This document shows positions 1 through 9,965 of a DNA stretch of 64,000 bases, in pieces. Source of the stretch: Malaya genurostris (taxonomy: Eukaryota; Arthropoda; Insecta; Diptera; Culicidae). The notes beneath the pieces are model-generated. The model was not told the DNA's origin and did not search any database. It worked only from the letters and a program-made list of their open reading frames with translations. A program made the translations under genes and the position numbers. Each line of letters begins with the position of its first letter. Position 1 is the first letter of the stretch. The stretch covers positions 87,928,435 through 87,992,434 of the forward strand of contig NC_080572.1 in the NCBI RefSeq assembly GCF_030247185.1. The letters are read 5' to 3'.

Positions 1-119
1 ATACCAGTGAGTAGTTAGCTGCATTTCAACTTTTGGACCACTGTTCCCGGTAATTCCGGAACCGGAAATATGGTCGTTATTTATGTATTTAGCCTAGAAA
101 TGAAAATAATATAATATTT

Positions 120-717
120 GATCGGTAATGGTTTTATTGTTCGAAATATTCTCCTGATATGATCAATACACTTTAGCATACCCTTGAATCCATTTTCATA
201 ACATTTTTTCCACTCTTAGGTACCCCCAAAATATGATTTTTTAAACGCTTCAACAGCTTCTTCAGGAGTATTAAATCGCTCTCCACGCAGTTTATTCTTC
301 ACGGAAGGGAAACAAAAAGAAGTCGTTAGGTGCCAAGTCAGGACTGTACGGTGGGTGGCCTATCAATTCCGACGTTTTAGGTGCTCAAATATTCGGTTAT
401 TTGAACCGATTTTGCATTTTGCATCTGTTTTCCTTATTTCACGAAAAACTTCTGGCAAACAAATGGTGGTATACCAATCAGAATTGACGGTCTTACGATC
501 CTCTAAAGCAACGATAGCGATATGTTCGTTTATACCGAAAATCCAAGTCACTGTTTTCTTCGAAGTGCTTCGAGCGCAAACAACTTTGGTTGGATTAGGT
601 TTTCCTTGGGACACCCATACAGTCGCGTACTGTTTAGTTTCGGACTTATATGAGTAAATCCATGTTTCATCACCTGTGTAGTTGTCAAGATTTGAAGATC
701 CACAATTCGGTACTAAC
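120..717 (-). pseudogene. mariner (DD34D-like) transposase, C-terminal half
   Basis: Reading the minus strand gives the GDETWIY block around the first catalytic Asp, a TVNSDWYTTICLP stretch, then HPPYSPDLAPNDFFLFP around the third Asp and the usual C-terminal KCIDHIRRIF-like tail. These are hallmarks of IS630/Tc1/mariner transposases of the mariner type. A frameshift near 300, an in-frame stop near 230 and loss of the block around the second Asp show that it is dead. The copy stops exactly at the BEL element at 718-722, and its N-terminal half resumes beyond 9970. It is a fossil transposase interrupted by the retrotransposon. Confidence 0.8.
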
Positions 718-722
718 ATGTG

Positions 723-1298
723 TAAAAAAATTATTTCTTTCAAGAAATAAAAAACTGCTGGACTATCCGTCCAATTTGGTGTCTAAAATACAACTGATTT
801 ATTTACAAATTTTTGATTAGTTTACATTTTTCTTATGTCTATGTTAGTTCTTTAATCTATACATTTTCCTCTCATTTGAGAGTTTTCCGAATAACAAAAT
901 AGATGTGTGCGTGAGATTTACTCAAAATTTACCAAAGCAAAAGGAGAATCCAAAATTAAGCGAAGAGTGGAAATAGAGAGCGATTCTCTTCTCACCACTC
1001 GATCAAGGATCTAAGTGGTGAATATAGCTTACGCATAGGCGAATAAAAACATAACGAATCTATGCCGTAAAGGAATAAACATTGAATTCTGTTTATCCTG
1101 CATTGAGGATAAGATTTGGTCCTTTTTTTATTGCCCCAATTCCAACATGAAGGCGGTCTAGTCGATAAATATACAACCGACGTCTCCGTCTAAGTCTAGA
1201 CCACATGTTCGTTTCCTTGGTTTACAAATCATTTTGAGATTAAAATTTATTGGTTTAGGTTATTGTAAACAAGCTCAAATTCATCCTCGTAATCTACA
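723..1298 (-). repeat. 3' LTR of the BEL/Pao element
   Basis: This copy matches 9389-9965 along its whole length. Visible differences are a T/A, an A/G and a C/T substitution and a missing G in the terminal dinucleotide at 723. In element sense it begins TGTAGATTACG and should end in CA. The repeat also carries the small hairpin TGGACGGATAGTCCA in sense, at 759-773. Confidence 0.93.
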
Positions 1299-1385
1299 CC
1301 GGACCCCGTAAATCAACTATGTAGATTTACAAACAAAATAGGACCTCCGGACCCCGTTAAAAAATTACCTTGGAAATTAAGTCGG
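1299..1385 (-). other. polypurine-tract region and 3' untranslated stretch of BEL
   Basis: In element sense the bases just before the 3' LTR read ACGGGGTCCGG, a purine-rich run in the right place to prime plus-strand DNA. A second very similar run, AACGGGGTCCGGAGG, lies about 45 bases upstream, so the tract appears duplicated. The role is inferred from position only. Confidence 0.55.
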
Positions 1386-3785
1386 TTAATTTGATCTTTC
1401 ATCCACAATAATTCTAGGGTAGTAATGAGCTGGTGGCTGTCTAAGCTCGTTAGTTTCAATTTCAAGATTTTTTATCTCTCTGGCTGAATTCGAAAGATCA
1501 TCGTTCACCTCTTTTCGTTGTTTTTTTATAGCATTTCTATGAGATAGAAATGTCGTCAATGAGTCCCAAAACGACGCTAATAATTGCCATCCAAGACCGT
1601 AGATGTCATATAATATTTTTCCGTGCATAATAGTGTCGAAAACAAATTTTATTATTCGTCCAATCATATAAATTCCTATGAATGTTGATGTTACATTTCC
1701 TATCCAATTTGACCATGAAATGAACTTTTTCCAATATTTATTTAAAACATTTTCGATTATCTTTTCTGATACTAATGCATCGAAACTGAATCCCTGATAA
1801 TTTGGGTGTTGTCCCGATAAGACTTTATGTAAAATGGTTGAGGCTATTCTCCTATCTCCTTGCTCATAAATCATATTTCGCATTTTATCAATGCTGTCTG
1901 AATCATAAACGCCACTCTCCATTAAACTCGGAAGTGGGGTGTATGACCACGTAGTTATTATGTCAGTGGTTAATTTGTTGGGTGATGTGGTCTCTCTAAG
2001 ACGTCCGTCTGTAGTATACCATCGATTTCCAAATCTGAATTTTGCTGGGAGTATAGGGGTGCAATCAATTTCAGTACCTCTTTTTTGCAATATACGAGTT
2101 ACTGGAGTCAAAAACATCGTTGCATTCTTATAATTGACTGGTATCTCTTGGTAGCATCTCTCAGATGTTCGATAGGTTACATAAACCGGTTTACATTCCA
2201 GTATGTGAAGCACTTCTCCAGCTACAACTGCTGTGTACCCAGGCTGCTTTACAATACTATTAACAAATTCTGTGGGATTCAATCTTGCTAGAGTTAGCTT
2301 TGTTTCCATCATGGCTTTATCAATTTTACACATTTCAGTCATAATGGTTCCATAAACATCGTCCAGTTTTTGACCAATATAATTTTCCACCAACGTGATT
2401 TTTGAATTAAAATATGTAAAAATATCATAATTCTTACTTGTCGGTTTACGCTTAAAAGGAGACCTGAATTCAGCTTCCTCTAATATCAGAATGCGAGGAT
2501 GATCTGTTTTGTAACCAGTATATCCGCAAATTTTCGTCACATCTCTTGTTTTTATTGAAAATAAATGCGTATTTGAAATAGTTGTATATATAGCGTTAAA
2601 TTTTCCTCCAACTTTATGTGTATTATTATCTAAAGTTTTATTAACTATACCTTCATATATTACCTCAAACTCTGTATCTTCGCACCTTTCCTTCAGATTT
2701 ATATCCCAAGTTAAATACCCATCTTCAGAATCTAAACATTTTCCATGGGTATAAATACACACTAATCCATTTCGCAATTTTATTTCATTATTTTCAATAT
2801 CAATTGTTGCCATATAGTCGCGCAATGTTATTTCGTATTCATAGTAAACTAATGCATTAGTCCACGTATAAAACGGTGTTCTATAAGTTCCTCCATCGCA
2901 AGTGCTACCTTTTACATTTCCTATAATAAGAGCTTCTCCCCGTGTAGTTCCATTTCGTTTTAATTCTCTCAAGTTATAATCATGTGCAAGATTTAAGGAA
3001 TTCAATAAATGAGCTCTTCTGCACTCATCCGGAGTAAATTCCTTTACTATATAGGCATACCCGTGTTCATAATCAGAGGTATGCGAGTGCATGCCACAAT
3101 GACGAATTGATCTTTTAATTATGACCTTACACTGAAATACTTGCGTTGTGCCTTTCGAATTTCTTTGAAGGACTTGAATTGGAACTTCCTGTGTTGATAA
3201 ATTTTTGCTAGTTGGTAGACATGAGGCTACATCTAATAGCGAATAAGATGTTAAGTTTACTTCAGCGTTGGTGCAATCGTATGCAATGAACCCATTCGAA
3301 ACTGCTCCAAATGCTTGGCAAATGAGCAGTAATAATAATAGTATATTCAAACATAAGTTATTCAATGAAGTAAACCCTGTACTGCTTTGTATTTCTAAAG
3401 TTGGTTTCTTTGAATTATTTTTTAATTTATTTTCATCGTATATAATACGTTTGGGTTTGACATCCTGATTAATGTAATTCACTGTATTTGAGGACTCGCT
3501 AATTTGAGTTTTGGCGGATGACTCTTGTTCATCCGCACTACTGGTCCTTTTAACGTCTAAAACGGTTAATTTAATAACTGGTCTTATTAAATCACCTTTC
3601 TCTGTTTTAATCTTTACAGATCTTATAATTCCATCTTTGCCTGGCCTGACAGCGAGAACCAGGCCTTTGATCCATTTTCCTCTTTTTTCCTCATTCGGGA
3701 AAATAACTAAGTCGCCTACTTTAATCGGCGTCACGGAATTTAACCATTTTTGTCTCTTAGTCAAAGAGGGCACATATTCCTTCAA
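1386..3785 (-). CDS. pol C-terminal DUF5641 fused in frame to an envelope-like glycoprotein
   Basis: One 799-codon open frame; the open reading extends further upstream to 3833, just after an in-frame TAA. Residues 1-80 are the DUF5641 tail normally found at the end of BEL/Pao Pol, with KEYVPSLTKRQKWLN and VGDLVIFPNE-like blocks. After a linker comes a hydrophobic leader at about 140-160 (run of Leu then CQAFGAVS), a cysteine-rich ectodomain beginning GFIAYDC with several N-glycosylation sequons (NLT, NKT, NVT), a transmembrane segment near 695-720, a second hydrophobic stretch and a charged tail. The layout and the AYDC and HCGMHSH-type motifs resemble the chuvirus-like (Jingchuvirales) glycoproteins known in mosquito BEL/Pao elements. 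That family call is from pattern memory; function as an envelope is unproven. Confidence 0.8.
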   Translation of the reverse strand: MKEYVPSLTKRQKWLNSVTPIKVGDLVIFPNEEKRGKWIKGLVLAVRPGKDGIIRSVKIKTEKGDLIRPVIKLTVLDVKRTSSADEQESSAKTQISESSNTVNYINQDVKPKRIIYDENKLKNNSKKPTLEIQSSTGFTSLNNLCLNILLLLLLICQAFGAVSNGFIAYDCTNAEVNLTSYSLLDVASCLPTSKNLSTQEVPIQVLQRNSKGTTQVFQCKVIIKRSIRHCGMHSHTSDYEHGYAYIVKEFTPDECRRAHLLNSLNLAHDYNLRELKRNGTTRGEALIIGNVKGSTCDGGTYRTPFYTWTNALVYYEYEITLRDYMATIDIENNEIKLRNGLVCIYTHGKCLDSEDGYLTWDINLKERCEDTEFEVIYEGIVNKTLDNNTHKVGGKFNAIYTTISNTHLFSIKTRDVTKICGYTGYKTDHPRILILEEAEFRSPFKRKPTSKNYDIFTYFNSKITLVENYIGQKLDDVYGTIMTEMCKIDKAMMETKLTLARLNPTEFVNSIVKQPGYTAVVAGEVLHILECKPVYVTYRTSERCYQEIPVNYKNATMFLTPVTRILQKRGTEIDCTPILPAKFRFGNRWYTTDGRLRETTSPNKLTTDIITTWSYTPLPSLMESGVYDSDSIDKMRNMIYEQGDRRIASTILHKVLSGQHPNYQGFSFDALVSEKIIENVLNKYWKKFISWSNWIGNVTSTFIGIYMIGRIIKFVFDTIMHGKILYDIYGLGWQLLASFWDSLTTFLSHRNAIKKQRKEVNDDLSNSAREIKNLEIETNELRQPPAHYYPRIIVDERSN

Positions 3786-3833
3786 CCAGCGATCCCAGTA
3801 CAGTTTAGCTAATTGTTGCGACCTTTTCCAATG

Positions 3834-6800
3834 TTATCGGAGACCTTCTGAATTTGAAATATCATTTATAGCAGGCTCCGCATCTCCAGCGCATCCTATC
3901 AAAAAGTGATGTGGAGTTAACACTTCGTCATCTTCCGTTTCTAACGGTATGTGAGTTAATGGACGACTGTTTATAATAAATTCAATTTCAGCAAATAACC
4001 CTCTGAGCACATTTTTAGGTAGAGTATGTTGAACAAATTTCAATATACTTTTCACCTCCTTTACCATCCTTTCCCATACTCCTCCGAAATGAGGTGCGGA
4101 TGGAGGATTGAAGTGCCATTCAATTCCATCGCCTACTAATCTTTGTTTTATTCTTTTAAGATCATTGTTCGCCCCAATAAAATTCGTTCCGTTATCACTA
4201 AACATATAGGTTATTTTGCCTCTTCTACATTGCATATTTTTGAGACATATCATAAATTCATCGGTACTAAGTGAGTTTGCCAAATCCAAATACACAGCAC
4301 GTGTGTTCAGACAAGTAAATAACACTCCCCAGCGTTTTTCTTGTCTTCTACCAATGGATACATGAAGTGGACCAAAATAGTCCACACCAGTATAAGTAAA
4401 TGGTTTCAAATTAGGTATCATTCTGTAGCTGGGTAAAGCAGCCATCATAGGAGGTTGGGGCTGAGCAGATAGATTCTTACATAGCTGACATGACTTTTTT
4501 ATCCGCTTCATGGAGGCTCTAACGTCTATTACCCAAAATTTTTGTCGTACCGAAGCAATGGCGGCATCCATCTTTAGGTGAAAGAACTTTTCATGATAGA
4601 ATTTAAGAATCAGATTCGTAACGTGATGTTTTTTCGGTAATATTGCGGGGTGCTTTGCCGTATATGAACATGCTTCCGCATTTCCTATACGTCCTTTACA
4701 TCGCATAATGCCATTATCATCCATAAATGGCGTTAGATTTTTAAGTGAGCTTTTTTCACTTATTTGAAGATTTAGATACAATTTAGACATTTCTGATGGA
4801 AACGACTCCCATTGTGCCTTTCTTATAAGAAGTATTTCTGCTTCATCAAATTTCTTCTTTGATAAACAATTTGTGTGTGGCTCAACCTTTATTTTTGAAT
4901 AGAGCCGATCTAAATAATTCAATGCTAAACAAATTGACTTTTTCAATCTTTTCCAGTCTGAACACCAGTCGATGTTGATGTTCCTAAATTTAGGTATTTC
5001 AACCCTTTGTAATGTTTGTATAGGTTTCAGTTCTTCGGTGGTAGTTAATCTTATATTCGATTTAGGCCAAGATAATTCATCGCTTTTCAGATATATCGGT
5101 CCATCCTTCCATTTAGAATTGAACCTTATGAATTTAGTTGCTTCATCAGCCGGGTTATTTTTTGTATCAACCCATCGCCACTGGGACACGGTTGTACTGT
5201 CTAATATTTCGCTAATTCTTAGCCCTACAAACTGTTTGTATATTCTGGCTTCGGATTGAATCCAAGCCAGTACCGTTGTAGAGTCCGTCCAATAAGTCAC
5301 ATTGTCTATAGGAAGTCTTAACTCTTTAATTATCGTTTGTGCCAATCTCGTACCGAGAACAGCAGCTTGTAGCTCCAGGCGTGGAATCGAGATCATTTTT
5401 GTAGGTGCGACTCTTGCCTTTGCTGCAATCAGGCATACATCTATGAAGTCCTCACACGTTGTTCTTAAATAAACCACAGATGCATATGCTTTATCTGACG
5501 CATCCGTGAATACATGTATCTCACGAGCCTTGACGTGTTTTGCCTTGGAATAGCATCTAGGGAACTTAACATCCTTTAGTGCTTCTAGGCGTGTTTTCCA
5601 GTCAAGCCATTTTTTACATAATTGTTCGGGAATTTTTTCATCCCAATCAATTCCTTGTTTCCATAATTCCTGCATCAATATTCTTCCTTCTATAGTAACA
5701 TTTGATATCAGACCCAATGGATCGCACACGCTCATCGTGATGGATAGTACCTCTCTTTTGGTTGGCTGTACTGGTAATTCTTCTATCTTAGTTTTATAAT
5801 TAATAGTATCCATCTCAGTATCCCAAAACACTCCAAGTACTTTTTCATAAAGTTGATTATCATCTCCCAGTGAAATTTCCTTTGCCGGTGAAACGTGTGT
5901 GTTTGGAATAGAGGCTAATAACTCTGATGAGTTTGAAACAAAGTTCCGTATATTAAAATGAGCGTTAGAGTGTATTTTTATTACATTTGAAATAACATCC
6001 TTCGCTTCAACCATAGAAGAAAAACTGTCTAAGTAATCATCTACGTAATGATTTTCGATGATAGCTTTGACGGCAATTGGGTGCTGTTGCTCAAATTTTA
6101 CAGCATTTTTATTTTTTACAAATTGAGCACATGCAGGAGAACATGTTGCCCCAAAAGTCATAACCTTCATTTCATATATATCAATATCCTGATTCTCGGA
6201 TTCCCGGAAAACAAGTCTTTGTGACCTTTGGTCTTCCTTTCTTATTTTTACTTGGTGAAACATTTCCTGAATGTCACCCGATATCGCGAATTCGTTTTCT
6301 CTAAACCGAATCAAAACTCCGATTAGACTCGCATTCATATCTGGACCTGAAAGGAGTTTTGAATTTAGAGAGATGTCATTTACCTTGGCCGCAGCATCAA
6401 ACACCAATCTGAGTTTTGGAGGTTGTTTATTTGCATTTATTACAGAAAAGTGAGGTATGTAATTTATCCTCTTAGAATCATTTCTTATTTCTGCCGGAGT
6501 TAACCTTTGAATATAACCCTTTGATTCATATTCCCTAAACTTGTTTGTGTACCAAACTCGCATCGAAGGATTATTTTTCATTTTTCTTTCTTGTATTTTT
6601 AGTCTGCTTACTGCAGCGTTATAATTTTCTGGAAATTCTACTTCATCTTCCTTCCATAAAAGCCCAATCTCATACTGGCCATTTTCATATCTTAAAGTAT
6701 TTTCCATAATACTTAGTGCTCTTTCTTCATGTTTCGATACAAGAGGTTTATTTGTAAATTTTACCCCCATATCTTCAATAGAAAAATAATTATGCATCAT

Positions 6801-8753
6801 TTTCGCTATAGAGGTTTCCTCTTTATTCAATTCTTGATGCATGGCTACGGTATGGGTATTACTTGGTTCGCCTGTTTTTCTTCCATACAATACCCACCCT
6901 AGTCTTGTTTTGTTGGCAATAGGTTCGTTAAATCTGCCAGATTTAGATTCAAAACTCTGAATCATGTAGGCATGAGGTAAACCAATTAGTAATTTTGGTT
7001 TGCCATCTTTATATCCTTCCAACTCCAAGTCGGATAAATAAGGATACCGTTTCTTTAAGTCTGCAATATTAATCGATTGAGACGGTAAACACATCTTCTC
7101 TATTGTCCGTACATTTCTTAACATGTAGGATCGATTGCTAGATCCGGTTATACGCACCGAGACCTCTTCACTTTCTTCATCCTCTTGTATTTCACCATTT
7201 GTCCAAGTAAGGGACAATGGCCTTTTTTTACCCGCCAAATTAATATCGTTTTTGACTTCATTCAATAGTAAACTTATAGATGATCCCAAATCAAAAACTG
7301 CAAGAATTTTAGTTCTTGATTTTCCGTTACTTAACGTAACTGGAATTATTTGATAATAAACTCCATTATCTATTTTATTATGATGATTAATCTGATTATT
7401 GATATCTGGAGCATTATTATCCCTGTTCGAAATTTGTTTAAAATTTTCATGCAATGCGGGGTGATGATTCTGTTTACAATTTCCGATATTGCATTGCCGA
7501 GTAAATTTACAATCTTTCTTAAAGTGATTGGAAAAATTGCAGCAACCGAAACAAATTTTATTTTTTGATAAAATTTCCTTTCGATCTTTAACGCTCATCT
7601 TCTTAAAGACCGAACATTCCGTAGTTTTGTGATTTAGATCACAAGTAAAACATTTATATCTTTTTTGTTTGTTGTTAAATTTACCATCTAATTGAGCGAA
7701 TACACGTTCTTTAGTTTTGGAGTTTATTGTTTTTTCTCTTTTTTCAGATTGCAACATCGTCGCAAGCCTTTTATGTGGAATCAGCCAATTACAGAATATT
7801 TCTAAGCTGGGTGGACTATAGACAGAATCATCTTCCTCCCTATCAATTTCATGCTTCAACCATTGTTGATGAAGATTGGTAGGAAGTTTGGCTGATAAAT
7901 CTTTGATCAATCTTTGATCCTTAAGATAATCAATTTGATTTAAAGCTTTAATATTTATTACTAGGTTTTCGACTGCTGTAATAAATTCGATCATTGTTTT
8001 GGGGATGTCGAAAGTCGGACTTTTAATTGTAAGCACGTCTTTCAGTAACCCTTCATAAATTTGGCGAACACTACCAAATTGTTGTTTTAAAACTTCCATT
8101 ATTTTTGGAACGTTTCGTTGATCTAACAACAAAGGATCAACTAATTTTAGGGCATCCCCTTTTAAATGTTTTTGGAGTCTAGAAAGATTTTCTAGATCCG
8201 AAAACTCACCTGCCTTTGTAGTTTCTTCAAAGGTGGTTTTAAATTTAGGCCATACTTTATATGACCCATCAAAGTATGGTAGTTCCATCATAGATTGTCT
8301 CGCTATGATTTTTATTAATTTTTCAGAGGAATCCACTCCTCTGTTTGAATCACTCACACCAGATGGACCCGGTAGAATGAATTCATTTTTAAATGAACTA
8401 AGCATCTCCGAAATTGCATTTCGTTGTGCTTTGAACATTTCATTCGTTGTAAATTTAATGACCTCTTTCTGGGCCGTTATCATTTCATTGGTAGAAGTGC
8501 AAATTGCTTCTCTTTGCGCTTCTACCATTCCCTTGGAGCCTTCCAACTCTAGGGCTTTCAATTTTTTATACAAATGAGAACATTTTGGACAACTCCAATA
8601 GTCTCGTTTTTTTGGTAAATTCTCGAGTTTTACGCATCGTTGGTGTAACCAACGATCGCACTCATCACAACACACCATTGCATCATCATTATCTGGTTTG
8701 TCGCAAAGTGGACAGTGACCATTTTCGTTTTTCTTATATAAAAAAGTATCCAT
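3834..8753 (-). CDS. BEL/Pao Gag-Pol polyprotein with N-terminal PHD finger
   Basis: A 1639-residue open frame from ATG at 8753. Residues 14-58 form a C4HC3 PHD finger (C14, C17, C29, C32, H37, C40, C55, C58). About 155-300 is the DUF1759 Gag domain (MELPYFDGSYKVWPKF). About 366-430 are zinc-knuckle-like CxxC clusters. An aspartic protease site reads VFDLGSS near 490. Reverse transcriptase spans about 770-990 with YVDD near 902. RNase H starts with FTDAS near 1082 and has a WTDS block. Integrase has an HHCC-type zinc region near 1385-1425, then GVDYFGPL, FSDNGTNFIGA and the Glu in GGVWERMVKE. The frame ends at TAA 3834-3836; the codons beyond are in the same frame and continue the Pol tail. 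Apart from that stop the polyprotein looks intact. The initiator is the first ATG after the repeat leader. Confidence 0.95.
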   Translation of the reverse strand: MDTFLYKKNENGHCPLCDKPDNDDAMVCCDECDRWLHQRCVKLENLPKKRDYWSCPKCSHLYKKLKALELEGSKGMVEAQREAICTSTNEMITAQKEVIKFTTNEMFKAQRNAISEMLSSFKNEFILPGPSGVSDSNRGVDSSEKLIKIIARQSMMELPYFDGSYKVWPKFKTTFEETTKAGEFSDLENLSRLQKHLKGDALKLVDPLLLDQRNVPKIMEVLKQQFGSVRQIYEGLLKDVLTIKSPTFDIPKTMIEFITAVENLVINIKALNQIDYLKDQRLIKDLSAKLPTNLHQQWLKHEIDREEDDSVYSPPSLEIFCNWLIPHKRLATMLQSEKREKTINSKTKERVFAQLDGKFNNKQKRYKCFTCDLNHKTTECSVFKKMSVKDRKEILSKNKICFGCCNFSNHFKKDCKFTRQCNIGNCKQNHHPALHENFKQISNRDNNAPDINNQINHHNKIDNGVYYQIIPVTLSNGKSRTKILAVFDLGSSISLLLNEVKNDINLAGKKRPLSLTWTNGEIQEDEESEEVSVRITGSSNRSYMLRNVRTIEKMCLPSQSINIADLKKRYPYLSDLELEGYKDGKPKLLIGLPHAYMIQSFESKSGRFNEPIANKTRLGWVLYGRKTGEPSNTHTVAMHQELNKEETSIAKMMHNYFSIEDMGVKFTNKPLVSKHEERALSIMENTLRYENGQYEIGLLWKEDEVEFPENYNAAVSRLKIQERKMKNNPSMRVWYTNKFREYESKGYIQRLTPAEIRNDSKRINYIPHFSVINANKQPPKLRLVFDAAAKVNDISLNSKLLSGPDMNASLIGVLIRFRENEFAISGDIQEMFHQVKIRKEDQRSQRLVFRESENQDIDIYEMKVMTFGATCSPACAQFVKNKNAVKFEQQHPIAVKAIIENHYVDDYLDSFSSMVEAKDVISNVIKIHSNAHFNIRNFVSNSSELLASIPNTHVSPAKEISLGDDNQLYEKVLGVFWDTEMDTINYKTKIEELPVQPTKREVLSITMSVCDPLGLISNVTIEGRILMQELWKQGIDWDEKIPEQLCKKWLDWKTRLEALKDVKFPRCYSKAKHVKAREIHVFTDASDKAYASVVYLRTTCEDFIDVCLIAAKARVAPTKMISIPRLELQAAVLGTRLAQTIIKELRLPIDNVTYWTDSTTVLAWIQSEARIYKQFVGLRISEILDSTTVSQWRWVDTKNNPADEATKFIRFNSKWKDGPIYLKSDELSWPKSNIRLTTTEELKPIQTLQRVEIPKFRNINIDWCSDWKRLKKSICLALNYLDRLYSKIKVEPHTNCLSKKKFDEAEILLIRKAQWESFPSEMSKLYLNLQISEKSSLKNLTPFMDDNGIMRCKGRIGNAEACSYTAKHPAILPKKHHVTNLILKFYHEKFFHLKMDAAIASVRQKFWVIDVRASMKRIKKSCQLCKNLSAQPQPPMMAALPSYRMIPNLKPFTYTGVDYFGPLHVSIGRRQEKRWGVLFTCLNTRAVYLDLANSLSTDEFMICLKNMQCRRGKITYMFSDNGTNFIGANNDLKRIKQRLVGDGIEWHFNPPSAPHFGGVWERMVKEVKSILKFVQHTLPKNVLRGLFAEIEFIINSRPLTHIPLETEDDEVLTPHHFLIGCAGDAEPAINDISNSEGLR

Positions 8754-8795
8754 TTACTTGCCTTAAAATTTCCGCTCCGCTGCCGGTTGGGTTTG

Positions 8796-9290
8796 CACCA
8801 GCCTTGTTGAGCCGGTAATTTTCCAACTGTCCGTTGGAGAGTTTAGGTTGCCGACAGTCCGTCGGATTCAATCACCAGCGTCTGTGCCGGTTGATCACCA
8901 GCCTTGTTGAGCCGGTAATTTTCCAACTGTCCGTTGGAGAGTTTAGGTTGCCGACAGTCCGTCGGATTCGATCACCAGCGTCTGCGCCGGTTGTTCACCA
9001 GCCTTGTTGAGCCGGTAATTTTCCAACTGTCCGTTGGAGAGTTTAGGTTGCCGACAGTCCGTCGGATTCGATCACCAGCGTCTGCGCCGGTTGTTCACCA
9101 GCCTTGTTGAGCCGGTAATTTTCCAACTATCCGTTGGAGATTATAGATTGCCGACCGTCCGTCGGATTGAAAACTTCTGACAGTCCGTCGGTTCACCAGC
9201 TCCGTTGCCGGTTTGGTTTGCACCAGCCTTATTTAGCCGGTAATTTTCCAACTATCCGTTGGAAATTTTAGATTGCCGACCGTCCGTCGG
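8796..9290 (-). repeat. 100-bp tandem repeat leader with an array of small hairpins
   Basis: CACCAGCCTTGTTGAGCCGG recurs at 8796, 8896, 8996 and 9096, an exact 100-bp period, with a diverged fifth copy at 9221. Each unit holds two short inverted repeats. In element sense these read CCAACGGACAGTTGG and CCGACGGACTGTCGG: 5-bp stems closing a five-base GGAC(N) or GGATA loop. About eleven such hairpins lie between 8821 and 9290, and one more lies in each LTR. The array sits between primer binding site and Gag ATG, where LTR elements and retroviruses usually carry leader and packaging signals. Confidence 0.9.
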
Positions 9291-9370
9291 ATTAAAAACT
9301 TGATAGCTTGGATAGCTATTCTTTTAAGATTCTCATCAATTTTGTGAGAATCTATTACTGTTGAGTTGTT

Positions 9371-9388
9371 CCTCTCTGGAGGACACCA
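9371..9388 (-). other. BEL primer binding site
   Basis: Directly after the CA end of the 5' LTR, the sense strand reads TGGTGTCCTCCAGAGAGG. It begins with the TGG that pairs with a tRNA 3' CCA. The primer tRNA was not identified. Confidence 0.6.
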
Positions 9389-9965
9389 TGAAAAAAATTA
9401 TTTCTTTCAAGAAATAAAAAACTGCTGGACTATCCGTCCAATTTGGTGTCTAAAATACAACTGATATATTTACAAATTTTTGATTAGTTTACATTTTTCT
9501 TATGTCTATGTTAGTTCTTTAATCTATACATTTTCCTCTCATTTGAGAGTTTTCCGAATAACAAAATAGATGTGTGCGTGAGATTTACTCAAAATTTACC
9601 AAAGCAAAAGGAGAATCCAAAATTAAGCGAAGAGTGGAAATAGAGAGCGATTCTCTTCTCACCACTCGATCAAGGATCTAAGTGGTGAATATAGCTTACG
9701 CATAGGCGAATAGAAACATAACGAATCTATGCCGTAAAGGAATAAACATTGAATTCTGTTTATCCTGCATTGAGGATAAGATTTGGTCCTTTTTTTATTG
9801 CCCCAATTTCAACATGAAGGCGGTCTAGTCGATAAATATACAACCGACGTCTCCGTCTAAGTCTAGACCACATGTTCGTTTCCTTGGTTTACAAATCATT
9901 TTGAGATTAAAATTTATTGGTTTAGGTTATTGTAAACAAGCTCAAATTCATCCTCGTAATCTACA
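9389..9965 (-). repeat. 5' LTR of the BEL/Pao element
   Basis: A 577-bp repeat, TG...CA in element sense, nearly identical to 723-1298. It is followed on the right by the ATGTG duplication at 9966-9970. Promoter elements were not resolved. It carries the same GGACGGATAGTCC hairpin as the other LTR, at 9427-9439. Confidence 0.93.

Larger units (their letters stand above)
723..9965 (-). mobile_element. BEL/Pao LTR retrotransposon with envelope-like gene
   Basis: A complete 9.24 kb element lies on the minus strand. Its LTRs are at 723-1298 (3') and 9389-9965 (5'). It is flanked by a 5-bp duplication, ATGTG, at 718-722 and 9966-9970. In sense order it contains 5' LTR, primer binding site, hairpin-rich 100-bp repeats, a Gag-Pol ORF, one in-frame stop, a pol tail plus glycoprotein ORF, a purine-rich tract and 3' LTR. 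The LTRs differ at only about three positions plus one terminal base, so insertion was recent. It landed inside an old mariner. The domain order PR-RT-RNaseH-IN followed by DUF5641 is diagnostic of BEL/Pao. Confidence 0.95.

Noticed and set aside
363..743. ORF start of the left mariner fragment including the first eight residues
   Set aside because: Those residues come from the BEL LTR; the mariner sequence begins only at the ATGTG duplication.
8796..9290. CRISPR-like array
   Set aside because: Regular 100-bp period, but no variable spacers; the repeats lie in the leader of an LTR element in a eukaryotic genome.
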